DNA of 64,000 bases, taken from the NCBI GenBank assembly GCA_963674625.2, contig CAXXXO010000004.1, forward strand, positions 1,364,001 to 1,428,000. Direction: 5' to 3'. Both the position numbers and the translations under genes were made by a program. This document shows, one piece after another, positions 41,995 to 51,658 of the stretch. The notes below the pieces were generated by a model that had not been told where the DNA came from, did no database searches, and saw only the letters and a program-made list of their open reading frames with translations. The number at the start of each line of letters is the position of its first letter. Positions within the stretch are counted from its first letter, which is position 1. The DNA comes from JALHFZ01 sp963674625. Lineage in GTDB: Bacteria; Synergistota; Synergistia; Synergistales; Aminobacteriaceae.

Positions 41995-43491
41995 ATGGAG
42001 ACCCTCAACCATCTGTACGACGGCCTTTCATTTCTCATGGGATTCACCCCCCTGCTCGTGATTCTCGCGGGGGTCATCGTGGGTATTCTCGCCGGGGCCA
42101 TGCCGGGCATATCCCCCTCCATGGCGGTGGCTCTTCTGCTGCCCTTCTCCTTCGGAATGTCCCCTTCTATGGGAATCGTGCTGCTCTGCGCCATCTACCT
42201 CGCATCCAACTACGGCGGGTCCATCACCGCGGTCATGGTGAACACTCCGGGCACTCCTTCAGCGGTGGTCACCGCCTTCGACGGATACCCCCTCACCCGG
42301 AAGGGACAGGCAGGGACGGCCCTCGGAGTCTCCCTTGTCTCCTCAGTGGTGGGCGGATTCGTGGGGATCATCATCCTGGTCCTGTTTTCGGCCCCCCTGG
42401 CCCGGATGGCTCTGAAGTTCTGGCCCGCGGAATACTTCGCCCTGGCCGTCCTCGGCCTCTCCACCATCGCCTCCCTGGGAGGAGGCCGGTGGCTCGAGTC
42501 CTTCATCGCCGTGATGCTCGGCCTCCTGTTGAATACCATAGGGCTCGACCCCCTCAGCGGGGTGAGCCGCTATACCTTTGATTTCATCCGCCTCTACGAC
42601 GGATTTTCCTTCATTCCGGTGCTTATCGGTCTCTTCGCCCTCAGCGAAGTCTTCATGGGGATCGAAAGCGGCGAGGTGAACAGGCCGCCGGTTTTGCCCG
42701 AAAAAGAAAAATCTCCCTGGCCGACCGTCAGGGACTATCTGAAGCTGAAGTTCGCCATGCTGCGGGCCGGCATCATCGGCACGGTCATCGGAGTATTTCC
42801 CGGTGCCGGGGGCACCATAGCCTCTTTCATCGCCTACGATATCGAAAAACGCCTGAACTCTGACCCTGACAGCTTCGGAAAGGGCAACCCCTTCGGCGTT
42901 GCCGCCGCCGAGGCGTCCAACAGTTCCTCCGTGGGCGGAGCCCTCGTTCCGCTGCTTACCCTCGGCATTCCCGGGAGCTCCTCCGCGGCGGTGCTCATCG
43001 GCGCTCTCATGATCCACAATCTTCAGCCCGGGCCTGAACTCTTCACAAAACACCCCGAGATTGTCTATACCCTCTTCTCCAGCCTTTTCGTGGCCAATAT
43101 TTTCCTTCTGTTCCTCGGGCTTCTCGGGGCCAGGCTGTGGATAAAGGCGGCCCTCATTCCGAAGAGGCTGCTCTACCCCATGATCTTCGCTTTTTCCTTC
43201 ATCGGCAGCTACGCCGTACGCACCTCCGTCTTCGACGTGGGGGTCTGTCTGGCCTTCGGCCTTCTGGGGTGGGTACTCGTCCGCAGCAAGTTCCCCGTTT
43301 CCCCGATCGTCCTCGGAATGATCCTCGGCACCATGATCGAGAAGAACCTGCGGGCCACCCTCATGATGGGCGGACCGACTCTCTTCCTTCACCGCCCTCT
43401 TTCCCTCGCGCTGCTGGCTCTTGCCCTCGCCTCGGGGTTCATCCCCTTTCTCCGTGAGCGAAGGCGGCAGAAAGCACTGAGAAAGTCGTGA
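41995..43491 (+). CDS. tctA: Tripartite tricarboxylate transporter large permease (TctA family), set 2
   Basis: 498-residue permease with about 11-12 transmembrane helices. TctA loops: GILAGAMPGISPSMAVALLL, NTPGTPSAVVTAFDGYPLT and GTVIGVFPGAGGTIASFIAY. SNSSSVGGALVPLLTLGIPG is also typical. TAGGAGAAAACGGCT precedes the ATG. The last codons overlap the GTG start of the Na/Pi cotransporter gene by 4 bases (GTGA), an unusual operon partner. It translocates the ligand of the set 2 TctC. Confidence 0.92.
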   Translation: METLNHLYDGLSFLMGFTPLLVILAGVIVGILAGAMPGISPSMAVALLLPFSFGMSPSMGIVLLCAIYLASNYGGSITAVMVNTPGTPSAVVTAFDGYPLTRKGQAGTALGVSLVSSVVGGFVGIIILVLFSAPLARMALKFWPAEYFALAVLGLSTIASLGGGRWLESFIAVMLGLLLNTIGLDPLSGVSRYTFDFIRLYDGFSFIPVLIGLFALSEVFMGIESGEVNRPPVLPEKEKSPWPTVRDYLKLKFAMLRAGIIGTVIGVFPGAGGTIASFIAYDIEKRLNSDPDSFGKGNPFGVAAAEASNSSSVGGALVPLLTLGIPGSSSAAVLIGALMIHNLQPGPELFTKHPEIVYTLFSSLFVANIFLLFLGLLGARLWIKAALIPKRLLYPMIFAFSFIGSYAVRTSVFDVGVCLAFGLLGWVLVRSKFPVSPIVLGMILGTMIEKNLRATLMMGGPTLFLHRPLSLALLALALASGFIPFLRERRRQKALRKS

Positions 43492-45080
43492 ACATCCCCA
43501 TTTTCTCCCTGATCAATCTGCTCGGAGGGCTGGCTGTCTTCCTCTACGGAGTGGAGGAGACCACCGCCGCCTTCGGCGCCAGCTTCGGCGCCAGGTCCAA
43601 GGATCTGCTCGTCAAGTTCACCCGGAAAAAGTTCCAGGCCTTCGTCTTCGGCGTCCTCCTCGCCGCCGTGGCCCAGGGCAGCACCGTGGCCACCTCCTTT
43701 GCCATAGGCTTCGTGGACGTGGGAATGCTCTCCTTCGCCGGGTCCCTGGTCGTCATGATGGGGGCGAGCGTGGGAGGCGCCTTCGTCACCTTCATCATCA
43801 GTCTCGACATAGCGGCATGGTCGCCCCTTCTCTTCGCCGCCAGCCTTCTCATGGTCCGTTTCGGCAGAAAGACAGTGTGCAGGGCAGGAGCCGTTCTCCA
43901 GGGAATCTCCCTCATCCTCCTGGGAATGTACATCCTCAAGCTGGGAATCGGTCCCCTCCTGTCCGACCCCCGGTTTGCCGCCCTCGCCGAGGGGGCAGAG
44001 AAAAACCTCTTCCTTCTCGGCATCGGTGCCTTTCTGGCAACGGCACTTATCCAGAGCGCCCCCACCGTTCTTGCTCTGACTGTCACCCTGGCGGTATCGG
44101 GGGTGCTTTCCGAGGCCGCCATCCTTCCCATCGTCCTCGGGGCGCACGCCGGTTCGTCCGTCACGGTGCTTATCGCAGGGCTCTCGGGGCGGCAGAACGC
44201 CCGGAAGCTCGGCATATCCACCTTTGTCTACAAGGTCGTCGGAGTTCTGGTCATTATCCCCTTTGTTCCATGGCTCCAGGGGTTTCTTGCCGGAACGGGG
44301 GGACGGGCTGCATCGAAAATCGTGCTTGTCCAGGTGGGCATCACCCTCTTCAATGCCCTGATTTTTTATTTTTTCGTGGAGCAGCTCGCCTGGATTTCCT
44401 CCTTTCTGTCCGAGAAAATGGGCAAAGAGCGACTTTCCGCCCCGGTTTATCTCGATGAAGAAGTTCTTGAAATCCCCTCTTTGAGCATTCTTCTGCTCTC
44501 GAAAGAGATGATCAGGCTGGCGAACTTCATCGAGATGTATTGCCAGATCCTCTTTCGTACCGATCAGGCTGTTCGTGATTTTCCGGAGCTTCCCGGCGCC
44601 ATCCGGGATCTCTCCGAAATATGCGAAGAGTATATGTATGGCATTCATATTCCTGTGGATGATGATTCTTTGCGGGAAAGCTATTCCACAGTTTCCTATT
44701 CTATGGTATCCTTTCGGCAGATGGCAAAAATTCTGTCCGGCGAGCTTCGCCTCCTCGCCGAGGCCGGCGTTGTCGATCAGCTTGCCAAAGAAGTGGGCCC
44801 GGATATGTGGGAGGAACTTTCCCGCACGGCCATGACGGACATACGGGTTGCCCTGAGAGCCTTCGCCCTGGCGGACGCCGATTTTGCCGCTTTTGCCGGC
44901 CGATATGAAAGGGAGTACGAAGAACTCGACAGGAAAATACGGCTCCGCCTCGGTGCGGATGCGCTCAACCGGAGAGAGCTCGCTCCTCTCCTGGATTTTC
45001 TCACCCAGATATTCCTTCTCGTGAAAACGTCCCTCGATGTGGCACGACGGGAGGGATATTCCGAGAGTTCCTTTGTCTGA
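43488..45080 (+). CDS. Na/Pi cotransporter family protein with C-terminal PhoU-like domain
   Basis: 530 residues. The N-terminal half (about 1-310) is a membrane domain with the two inverted repeats of NptA/SLC34-type transporters; the canonical Q-S-S-S motifs are altered to AQGSTVATS in repeat one and IQSAPTVLA in repeat two. The C-terminal half (about 340-525) is helical and PhoU-like. It imports phosphate with sodium in known members; the altered motifs leave the substrate open. The GTG start overlaps the tctA stop, so expression is tied to the TTT system. A separate phoU gene follows 18 bases downstream. Confidence 0.85.
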   Translation: MNIPIFSLINLLGGLAVFLYGVEETTAAFGASFGARSKDLLVKFTRKKFQAFVFGVLLAAVAQGSTVATSFAIGFVDVGMLSFAGSLVVMMGASVGGAFVTFIISLDIAAWSPLLFAASLLMVRFGRKTVCRAGAVLQGISLILLGMYILKLGIGPLLSDPRFAALAEGAEKNLFLLGIGAFLATALIQSAPTVLALTVTLAVSGVLSEAAILPIVLGAHAGSSVTVLIAGLSGRQNARKLGISTFVYKVVGVLVIIPFVPWLQGFLAGTGGRAASKIVLVQVGITLFNALIFYFFVEQLAWISSFLSEKMGKERLSAPVYLDEEVLEIPSLSILLLSKEMIRLANFIEMYCQILFRTDQAVRDFPELPGAIRDLSEICEEYMYGIHIPVDDDSLRESYSTVSYSMVSFRQMAKILSGELRLLAEAGVVDQLAKEVGPDMWEELSRTAMTDIRVALRAFALADADFAAFAGRYEREYEELDRKIRLRLGADALNRRELAPLLDFLTQIFLLVKTSLDVARREGYSESSFV

Positions 45081-45098
45081 TCAGCCGGGAGGTGTTTT

Positions 45099-45821
45099 GT
45101 GGCAGTGACACAGACGCAGAAAAAGATCTCCGTTCAGTCTCTTCTCTATGAATCGGACCGGGAGCGGATCGTCTCCACTGTCCTCCGGATGGGAGACCTG
45201 GTTTCAAAAGCCCTGGAGGAAGCCGTCCGGGCCCTCTTCGACCAGGACCGGGAGACGGCCGCGCGGGTCATCCGGAACGACGACCTCATCGACAGCCTCG
45301 AAGAGACGGTGGATCAGGAATGTCTCGGTTCCATCGCCATGAGAAGTCCGAAGAAGGAGGAGCTCTACTTCGTCTTCGCGGTGCTCAAGATAATCACCGA
45401 CCTCGAGAGGATCGGAGATCAGGCGGTGAACATCGCGAAAAAGGTATTTCAGCTTTCTGAAAAAATACGGTTTCCCCGGGAAGACTGCATCCTCCTCATG
45501 ACGCAGAAGGTCCTCTCCATGTTTTCCGACGCCCTCGAGGCCTTCCGGAGCGGAAACGGCGAAATGGCCTCGGAACTCTGGAAGAGGGACGACGAGGTGG
45601 ATGAAATATACGCGGAGTGCTATTCCGATTTTCTCGAAGACGCCATGGCCGGCACCCACGGCGGTCCCGAAGCGGTCAAGGTAGGTGCGCTGGAACTCTG
45701 GGCCGCCCGCCATCTCGAACGGGCGGGAGATCACGTAATCAACATCGCCGAGAGGGTCTTCTTCATGGTCGAAGGAAAATACTTTCCCAGCAAAGAGGAG
45801 AGGAAGAAGACGGGCCAATAA
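45099..45821 (+). CDS. phoU: PhoU family phosphate regulator
   Basis: 240-residue all-helical protein with two PhoU repeats. The metal-binding motifs E-x-x-x-D appear as ITDLERIGDQAVNIAKKV in repeat one and AARHLERAGDHVINIAERV in repeat two, both typical of PhoU. GTG 45099 has GGGAGGTG upstream. PhoU normally controls Pst transport and PhoR signalling; no pst or phoR gene is in the window, and here it is paired with a Na/Pi transporter as in some other bacteria. It could act directly on that transporter. Confidence 0.92.
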   Translation: MAVTQTQKKISVQSLLYESDRERIVSTVLRMGDLVSKALEEAVRALFDQDRETAARVIRNDDLIDSLEETVDQECLGSIAMRSPKKEELYFVFAVLKIITDLERIGDQAVNIAKKVFQLSEKIRFPREDCILLMTQKVLSMFSDALEAFRSGNGEMASELWKRDDEVDEIYAECYSDFLEDAMAGTHGGPEAVKVGALELWAARHLERAGDHVINIAERVFFMVEGKYFPSKEERKKTGQ

Positions 45822-45864
45822 GCGACAGAGGATATCTCTTGTCCGAAAAATTCTCTGACCAATA

Positions 45865-45892
45865 TTGACAAAAGCGAAAAATGGCTTATACT
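45865..45892 (+). promoter_or_regulatory. Promoter of dnaK
   Basis: TTGACA (45865-45870), 16-base spacer, TATACT (45887-45892), 44 bases before the start codon. No CIRCE inverted repeat is seen, so HrcA control is not evident. Confidence 0.75.
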
Positions 45893-45935
45893 ATCATGGT
45901 CAATAAAGGTCAGAAAACCACAGGAGGGATTTCCC

Positions 45936-47840
45936 ATGAAAAAAGCAGTTGGAATAGACCTTGGAACGACGAACTCTGTCATCGCGGTTATCGAAGGCGG
46001 CACACCCGAAGTGGTGGCCAACGCCGAGGGAGGAAGAACCACTCCCTCCGTCGTGGCTTTTACGAAGGACGGAGAGCGGCTCGTAGGTTCCATCGCCAAG
46101 CGCCAGGCGACACTGAACCCCGAGGGCACCCTCTTCTCGGTGAAGCGCTTTATCGGCCGCAAGTACAATGAAGTGGGTTCGGAACTGAAGATCGTCCCCT
46201 ACAAGGTAGTGGAAGGTCCAAACGGTGCGGTGCGGTTCTCCGTTGCGGGGAAGGAATACGCCCCCGAGGAGATCAGCGCCTCCATTCTTAAGAAGCTCGT
46301 CCAGGACGCCTCCGCCTATCTCGGCGAAAAAATTACCGACGTGGTCATCACCGTGCCGGCATACTTCAACGATTCTCAGCGGCAGTCCACGAAGGACGCC
46401 GGGACCATCGCCGGCCTCAACGTGCTGCGGGTGGTGAACGAGCCCACCGCTGCGGCCCTTGCGTACGGTCTCGAGAAGCAGAAAGAGCAGAAAATCATGG
46501 TCTTCGACCTCGGCGGCGGAACCTTCGACGTCTCCATTCTCGACATCGGCGACGGGGTTGTGGAAGTTCTCTCTACATCCGGCGACACCCATCTCGGGGG
46601 CGACGACTTCGACAAGGTCCTCGTGGACTACATCGCCGACGAATTCCGGAAGGAAAACGGAATCGACCTGCGGAAGGACAAGCAGGCCCTCCAGCGCCTC
46701 TACGAGGGGGCGGAGAAGGCCAAGTGCGAGCTATCCTCCCGGATGAGCACCGAGATCAGCCTTCCCTTCATCACCGCCGACGCCAACGGGCCGAAACACC
46801 TGAACATGACCGTCACCCGGGCGAAATTCGACCAGCTCACCGCCCCGCTCGTGGAGCGGACCGTAGGGCCGGTGAAGGATGCCCTTGCCGGTGCGAAGCT
46901 CACTGAAAAGGATATCGACGAGGTGATCCTCGTAGGAGGCTCCACCCGGATCCCCGCCGTCCAGGACCAGGTACGGAAGCTGACCGGCGGCAAGCAGCCC
47001 AACATGTCCGTGAACCCGGACGAAGTGGTGGCCGTGGGCGCGGCAATCCAGGCCGGAATTCTCAGCGGCGAGATGAAGGACGTCCTCCTTCTCGACGTCA
47101 TTCCCCTTTCCCTCGGCGTGGAGACCATGGGCGGCGTCATGACCAAGCTCGTGGAAAAGAACGCCACGATCCCCATCAAGAAGACGGAGACCTTCTCCAC
47201 GGCGGCGGACAACCAGCCGGCGGTGGACATCGTGGTCCTCCAGGGCGAACGGGAGATGGCGAGCGACAACAAGATCCTCGGCAACTTCAAGCTCGAGGGG
47301 ATCCGCCAGGCCCCCCGGGGAATACCCCAGATCGAGGTCTCTTTCGACGTGGACGCCAACGGCATCCTGAACGTCACGGCGAAGGACCGGGATACGGGCA
47401 AGCAGCAGCAGATCACCATCGCCGGCTCCACGAACCTCGACAAATCCGAGGTGGACCGGATGATCCGGGAGGCCCAGGAGCACTCCGCCGATGACCGCAA
47501 GAAAAAGGAGCGGGCAGAGGCCAGGAATGAACTCGAATCCTCCGTCTACCAGCTCGAGAAGATGGTCAGCGAGACGGCGGCCAATGCTCCGGAGAACGAG
47601 AAGGCCCGGGCCCGGTCCCTTGTGGATGAAGGGAAGGGGGCCCTCGGGGATTCAAACGTCCCGGTGGAGAAGCTCAAGTCCCTCTCCTCGGATGTGAAGC
47701 AGATGCTCTCCATGCTCTCCTCCTCGGCCGGATCTGCGGGGAGCGCCCCCGGACATGAAGCGGCAGGAAGCGCACCCGGCGGTGCGGCGGACGACAATGT
47801 AGTTGACGCCGAGTTCGTGGACGGCGAAAACCAGGGGTGA
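45936..47840 (+). CDS. dnaK: Molecular chaperone DnaK (Hsp70)
   Basis: 634 residues, full length. ATPase domain motifs: GIDLGTTNSV at the N-terminus, VFDLGGGTFDVSIL (about 190-203) and VGGSTRIPAVQ (about 330-340). The linker DVLLLDVIPLSLG is followed by the substrate-binding domain and a helical lid; the C-terminus DDNVVDAEFVDG resembles the co-chaperone binding tail EEVD-like ends of bacterial DnaK. ACAGGAGGG precedes the ATG. It is single: grpE, dnaJ and hrcA, often adjacent, are not here. It has its own promoter and a strong terminator. Confidence 0.97.
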   Translation: MKKAVGIDLGTTNSVIAVIEGGTPEVVANAEGGRTTPSVVAFTKDGERLVGSIAKRQATLNPEGTLFSVKRFIGRKYNEVGSELKIVPYKVVEGPNGAVRFSVAGKEYAPEEISASILKKLVQDASAYLGEKITDVVITVPAYFNDSQRQSTKDAGTIAGLNVLRVVNEPTAAALAYGLEKQKEQKIMVFDLGGGTFDVSILDIGDGVVEVLSTSGDTHLGGDDFDKVLVDYIADEFRKENGIDLRKDKQALQRLYEGAEKAKCELSSRMSTEISLPFITADANGPKHLNMTVTRAKFDQLTAPLVERTVGPVKDALAGAKLTEKDIDEVILVGGSTRIPAVQDQVRKLTGGKQPNMSVNPDEVVAVGAAIQAGILSGEMKDVLLLDVIPLSLGVETMGGVMTKLVEKNATIPIKKTETFSTAADNQPAVDIVVLQGEREMASDNKILGNFKLEGIRQAPRGIPQIEVSFDVDANGILNVTAKDRDTGKQQQITIAGSTNLDKSEVDRMIREAQEHSADDRKKKERAEARNELESSVYQLEKMVSETAANAPENEKARARSLVDEGKGALGDSNVPVEKLKSLSSDVKQMLSMLSSSAGSAGSAPGHEAAGSAPGGAADDNVVDAEFVDGENQG

Positions 47841-47918
47841 GGCTTCTGATCCATGGCCGGTCGGCCGGAAGAATCGCGGTAAGATAAGGATTCCGCCTCA
47901 CTATGACGATCCCTTATG

Positions 47919-47954
47919 AAAAGCCTGCGGAGAAATTGTCCGCAGGCTTTTTTG
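47919..47954 (+). terminator. Intrinsic terminator after dnaK
   Basis: AAAAGCCTGCGGA (47919-47931) pairs with TCCGCAGGCTTTT (47939-47951), with six T at the end. Confidence 0.93.
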
Positions 47955-47964
47955 CGGGTATACT
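47936..47964 (+). promoter_or_regulatory. Possible promoter of the DUF2156 gene overlapping the dnaK terminator
   Basis: TTGTCC (47936-47941), 17-base spacer, TATACT (47959-47964), 26 bases before the start codon. The -35 lies in the terminator loop and descending arm. Confidence 0.5.
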
Positions 47965-47990
47965 ATTCTGGAATTTACGGAGGTGACGCC

Positions 47991-48875
47991 ATGGATTTGA
48001 CCTATTCCCCCCTGACTCTTGAAATGCAGGACGATTATTCGGCCCATTTCGGGCTGTGCAGCGAAAAAACGAGCGACTATACTTTTGTGAACATCTGGGC
48101 GTGGTCTGATGAACGGCAGTACGAACTCGCCTTTGCCTCTGATCTCTACTGGCCCAGGGTGAATCACCCCGCCCCCGTTCTCTGGGCTCCCGTTGGAAAC
48201 TGGAAGGAGGCCGACTGGGAAAAAATCCTTGCAGATCTCTACCCGGAAGGGGCTGTCTTCGAACGGGTTCCCGAGGCCCTCGGGAACCTGTGGTCCGAAC
48301 GCCTGGGAGAGCGGATCTCCCTCGAGGACCAGCGCTCCGAATGGGAATACGTCTACTCCGTTCAGGAACTCATCGAGCTGAAGGGGAACAGGTTCCACAA
48401 GAAGAAAAATCTTCTCAAACAATTTCAGCGCTCCTACGAATACACCTACAAGACCCTCGGCCGGGACGACCTGGAGGACGTCCTCGAGATGCAGCAGCTC
48501 TGGTGCGAATGGAAGAGCTGCAAGGACATCCCCGGCCTGCGGGCTGAGAACCACGCCATCTCCCGGGTGCTGAAGAACGCCGCCCATTTCCCCGATCTGA
48601 TCTGCGGCGCCCTCTACGTGGAGGACCTTATGATCGCCTACGCAGTGGGTGAGCCCGTGACGGACGAGATGGCCGTGGTTCACTTCGAAAAAGGCCTTTC
48701 CGAGTACAAGGGGGTCTACCAGGCCATCAACCAGACTTTTATCGAGCACTCCTGCTCCCGCTTTCTCTGGGTCAACCGCGAGCAGGACATGGGGGTGGAG
48801 GGAGTCCGCCAGGCGAAGGAGTCCTACAACCCGGCACGCTTTATCAAAAAATACCGGGCCTCCTGGAAGGGGTAG
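47991..48875 (+). CDS. DUF2156 domain protein (GNAT-like, LPG-synthetase C-terminal type)
   Basis: 294 residues, no membrane segment. It matches the soluble DUF2156 pattern: DYTFVNIWAWSDERQYELAF in the first half, FHKKKNLLKQF in the middle and an end segment KESYNPARFIKKYR that is typical. The fold is a double GNAT domain related to the catalytic part of lysylphosphatidylglycerol synthases and FemX-like aminoacyl transferases. Members without the membrane part have no established reaction. ACGGAGGTGACGCC provides the ribosome site. It starts 8 bases upstream of an MFS exporter gene, so the two are probably co-expressed. Confidence 0.85.
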   Translation: MDLTYSPLTLEMQDDYSAHFGLCSEKTSDYTFVNIWAWSDERQYELAFASDLYWPRVNHPAPVLWAPVGNWKEADWEKILADLYPEGAVFERVPEALGNLWSERLGERISLEDQRSEWEYVYSVQELIELKGNRFHKKKNLLKQFQRSYEYTYKTLGRDDLEDVLEMQQLWCEWKSCKDIPGLRAENHAISRVLKNAAHFPDLICGALYVEDLMIAYAVGEPVTDEMAVVHFEKGLSEYKGVYQAINQTFIEHSCSRFLWVNREQDMGVEGVRQAKESYNPARFIKKYRASWKG

Positions 48876-48883
48876 GGCGCGGC

Positions 48884-50143
48884 ATGCGCCTCTGGGAGCG
48901 GAGCACGGCCTTCCGGGCCTTCCGGCACCGCAACTTCAGCCTCTTCTACTCGGGAGAGATCATCTCCCTCTCGGGCCTGTGGATGCAGCGGGTGGCCATG
49001 AACTGGCTCGTCTACCGGCTGACAGGCTCTCCTCTCCTCCTTGGAACAGTCGACTTCATGGCCCAGTTCCCCGTGCTGCTCTTCGGCTCATTCACGGGGG
49101 CATTTCTCGAGGGACGAAATCTGCGGAAGGTCATCATGATCTGCCAGGTCATCAGCATGCTCCACGCCGTCACCCTGGCCGTCCTCACCCTCGCCGGGGT
49201 GATCCAGTACTGGCATATCCTCGTGCTGGCGGCGGTCATCGGCACCTCCGACTCCTTCGAAATTCCCGCCCGCCAGGGGTTCACCATCCGCCTCGTGGAG
49301 GACGAACAGGATCTCGGCAACGGGATCGCCCTCACCTCCACTCTCTTCAACGTCACCCGCCTCGTGGGCCCCACCATCGCCGGAATGCTCATCGCCGTGG
49401 TGGGGGAGGGGGTGTGCTTCCTGATCAACGGGCTCTCCTACAGCGCAACACTCATCGCCCTCGCCTTCATGCGCTTCGCATCCCCCCTCATCTCGAAGGA
49501 AGGGAGAAAACCCGTGCTCGAGGGAGTGGCGGAGGGAATCCGCTACGTCCGAGGGTTTCTTCCCCTCCGGAACTACCTCGGCGCCATGGCCCTCGTCAGC
49601 TTCTTCGCCTTCCCCTACATGGTGCTCCTCCCCGTCTTCGCCCGGGAAATTCTCTCCGGCGGCCCCCAGACTCTTGGTTTCCTCATGGGAGCCTCCGGCC
49701 TCGGCGCCCTGGCCGGGTCGGTCCGCCTTGCTCTTCGAAAATCCCCCATCGGCCTGGGAAAGATCATGGCGTATTCCTGCATACTACTCGGTGCCGCCAT
49801 GGCGGCCTTCTCTCTCTCCCGAAGCTTTTATCTTTCCCTGGTCCTCATGGCCTTTCTCGGCTTCTTCATGGTCTCCACCCTCGTCTCGTGCAATACTCTG
49901 GTGCAGACCCTCGTGGACGAGGACAAGCGCAACCGGGTCATGAGCCTTTTCATCGTCTCGGCCATGGGGATCACTCCCCTGGGGAGTCTCAACGCCGGAT
50001 GGATCGCTTCCTTCATAGGCGCGCCTGCCACCCTCTTTCTCGGGGGTACGGTCAGCCTGGTCCTCGGCCTGCTCCTCTGGCGCTCCTGGCCGGCCATGTG
50101 GGCCATCTCAGAGCCGATCTATCGAAGAAAAAACCTTCTCTGA
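48884..50143 (+). CDS. MFS transporter (EntS-like MFS_3 family)
   Basis: 419-residue, 12-helix major facilitator. N-terminal AFRHRNFSLFYSGEIISLSG with WMQRVAMNWLVYRL is typical of the EntS/MFS_3 group; the cytoplasmic loop near ARQGFTIRLV and the DDKRNRVMS-like segment (DEDKRNRVMSLF) after helix 10 also fit. This group includes the enterobactin exporter and drug efflux proteins, so export of a small molecule is likely. It follows the DUF2156 gene by 8 bases. The ATG has only a weak ribosome site, GGGGTAGGG. No siderophore genes are nearby. Confidence 0.88.
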   Translation: MRLWERSTAFRAFRHRNFSLFYSGEIISLSGLWMQRVAMNWLVYRLTGSPLLLGTVDFMAQFPVLLFGSFTGAFLEGRNLRKVIMICQVISMLHAVTLAVLTLAGVIQYWHILVLAAVIGTSDSFEIPARQGFTIRLVEDEQDLGNGIALTSTLFNVTRLVGPTIAGMLIAVVGEGVCFLINGLSYSATLIALAFMRFASPLISKEGRKPVLEGVAEGIRYVRGFLPLRNYLGAMALVSFFAFPYMVLLPVFAREILSGGPQTLGFLMGASGLGALAGSVRLALRKSPIGLGKIMAYSCILLGAAMAAFSLSRSFYLSLVLMAFLGFFMVSTLVSCNTLVQTLVDEDKRNRVMSLFIVSAMGITPLGSLNAGWIASFIGAPATLFLGGTVSLVLGLLLWRSWPAMWAISEPIYRRKNLL

Positions 50144-50250
50144 GCCTTCTTTTTCCCCGGAGCTTCGCCCTGGGGTATAATGAAAATATCTGCCCATCAA
50201 GGCCCCTGACCGACCGGGAAGGGGCATCTTCCCGCCGGAGGTGAAGCACC

Positions 50251-51618
50251 ATGTCAAAGGAACGAATACTTATCGTGGGCGGCGACGCGGCAGGAATGTC
50301 CGCCGCCGGACAGATCCGCAAGCTTCAGCCCGATGCCGAGATCATCGTCTACGAGCGGAGCGGCTACACATCCTATTCCGCCTGCGGAATCCCCTACTAT
50401 ATCGCCGGACTCGTGGAGCCGGAGACCCGCCTCGTGGTCCGCACCCCCGAGGAGTTCCGGCAGAAGCAGGATATCGAGGTCCATATCCGTCACGAGGTCC
50501 TCTCTCTTGATCTTGGAAAAGGCAGGGTTCTCATACGGGACCTCGAGTCGGGCAGGGAGTTTGAAGACCATTTCGGCAGGCTGCTCCTCGCCACGGGGGC
50601 AAGCCCCTACCTTCCCCCCGTGGAAGGCGCGGACGGAGAGGGAATTTTCACCCTCGGGACCCTCGAGACTGGGATCGCCGCCCGAAACTACCTGGATTCC
50701 GTGAAGCCGGAACATGCAGTCGTCATCGGCGGCGGCTACATCGGCCTCGAGATGGCCGAGGCATTCGCCTGCGTCCGGGGTATAAAGGTGACCCTCATCG
50801 ACAAGGCACCCCAGGTCATGGGGACCTTCGACCCCGATATGGCCGAGCTGATCGCTTCGGCAATCAGGGGGATAGGCACCGAGCTGCGCCTCGGAGAAGG
50901 GCTCACGGGGTTTGATCTGAAAGACGGGAGGGTGAGCGCCGTTCGCACGGAATCGGGGACAATCCCCACAGGAATGGTCATTCTGGGCCTCGGCGTCCTC
51001 CCCAACTCCGGGCTTGCAGAAGAAGCCGGCATGACCCTGTCGGTCAGGAACTCCATAGCGGCCGATACCTCAATGGCCACATCCCACCCCGCGGTATGGG
51101 CGGCGGGAGACTGCGCAAGCACCTTCCACCTTCTCGACGGCGAGCCCTTCTGGGTAGCCCTCGGCACCGTGGCCAACAAGATGGGCCGGGTGGCGGGGAT
51201 CTCCATGGGAGGGGGCAGCGCGATCCTTCCGGGTGTTCTCGGCACGGCCATGAGCAAGCACTGCGGCTACGAGGTGGCCCGCACGGGATTCAACGAAAAG
51301 GAAGCCGCTCTGAGAGGTCTGAAGTACGAGACCTCCATGATCAAAACGAAGACGAGAGCCGGATACTACCCCGGGGCGGAGATCATGCACGTGAAGCTGC
51401 TGGGGGAGGAGGGGACCGGCCGTCTCCTCGGCGGCCAGATCGTCGGCGGCCAGGGGTCGGCCAAGCGGGTGGACATCATCGCCGCGGCCCTCTCGGCCCG
51501 GATGACCGCCCAGGAGCTGATCGACCTCGACCTCGGATACGCTCCGCCCTTCTCCATGGCGTGGGACCCCGTCCAGATCGCAGGGCGGGAGCTGCTGAAA
51601 AAAGTCGGGGGAGAATAG
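50251..51618 (+). CDS. CoA-disulfide reductase/NADH oxidase-like flavoprotein
   Basis: 455-residue FAD and NAD(P)H-dependent protein of the pyridine nucleotide-disulfide family. The FAD motif GGDAAGMSAA is at 10-19, the single redox Cys is in SYSACGIPYY (about 45), the NAD motif is GGGYIGLEMAE, and the second FAD motif is WAAGDCA. A C-terminal dimerisation domain ends with AYAPPFS-like LGYAPPFSMAWDPVQ. The single Cys rather than a CxxxxC pair fits CoA-disulfide reductase, NADH oxidase or NADH peroxidase. There is no rhodanese domain, unlike the related gene at 54.4 kb. TATAAT at 50176 is a probable -10 box. GGAGGTGAAGCACC precedes the ATG. Confidence 0.88.
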   Translation: MSKERILIVGGDAAGMSAAGQIRKLQPDAEIIVYERSGYTSYSACGIPYYIAGLVEPETRLVVRTPEEFRQKQDIEVHIRHEVLSLDLGKGRVLIRDLESGREFEDHFGRLLLATGASPYLPPVEGADGEGIFTLGTLETGIAARNYLDSVKPEHAVVIGGGYIGLEMAEAFACVRGIKVTLIDKAPQVMGTFDPDMAELIASAIRGIGTELRLGEGLTGFDLKDGRVSAVRTESGTIPTGMVILGLGVLPNSGLAEEAGMTLSVRNSIAADTSMATSHPAVWAAGDCASTFHLLDGEPFWVALGTVANKMGRVAGISMGGGSAILPGVLGTAMSKHCGYEVARTGFNEKEAALRGLKYETSMIKTKTRAGYYPGAEIMHVKLLGEEGTGRLLGGQIVGGQGSAKRVDIIAAALSARMTAQELIDLDLGYAPPFSMAWDPVQIAGRELLKKVGGE

Positions 51619-51658
51619 CCCCTGAAAAATATCTCATAAAAATTCGGGAGGAAAGCAC

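Noticed and set aside
45841..45935. CIRCE element upstream of dnaK
   Set aside because: No TTAGCACTC-type inverted repeat is present; only a plain promoter is seen.
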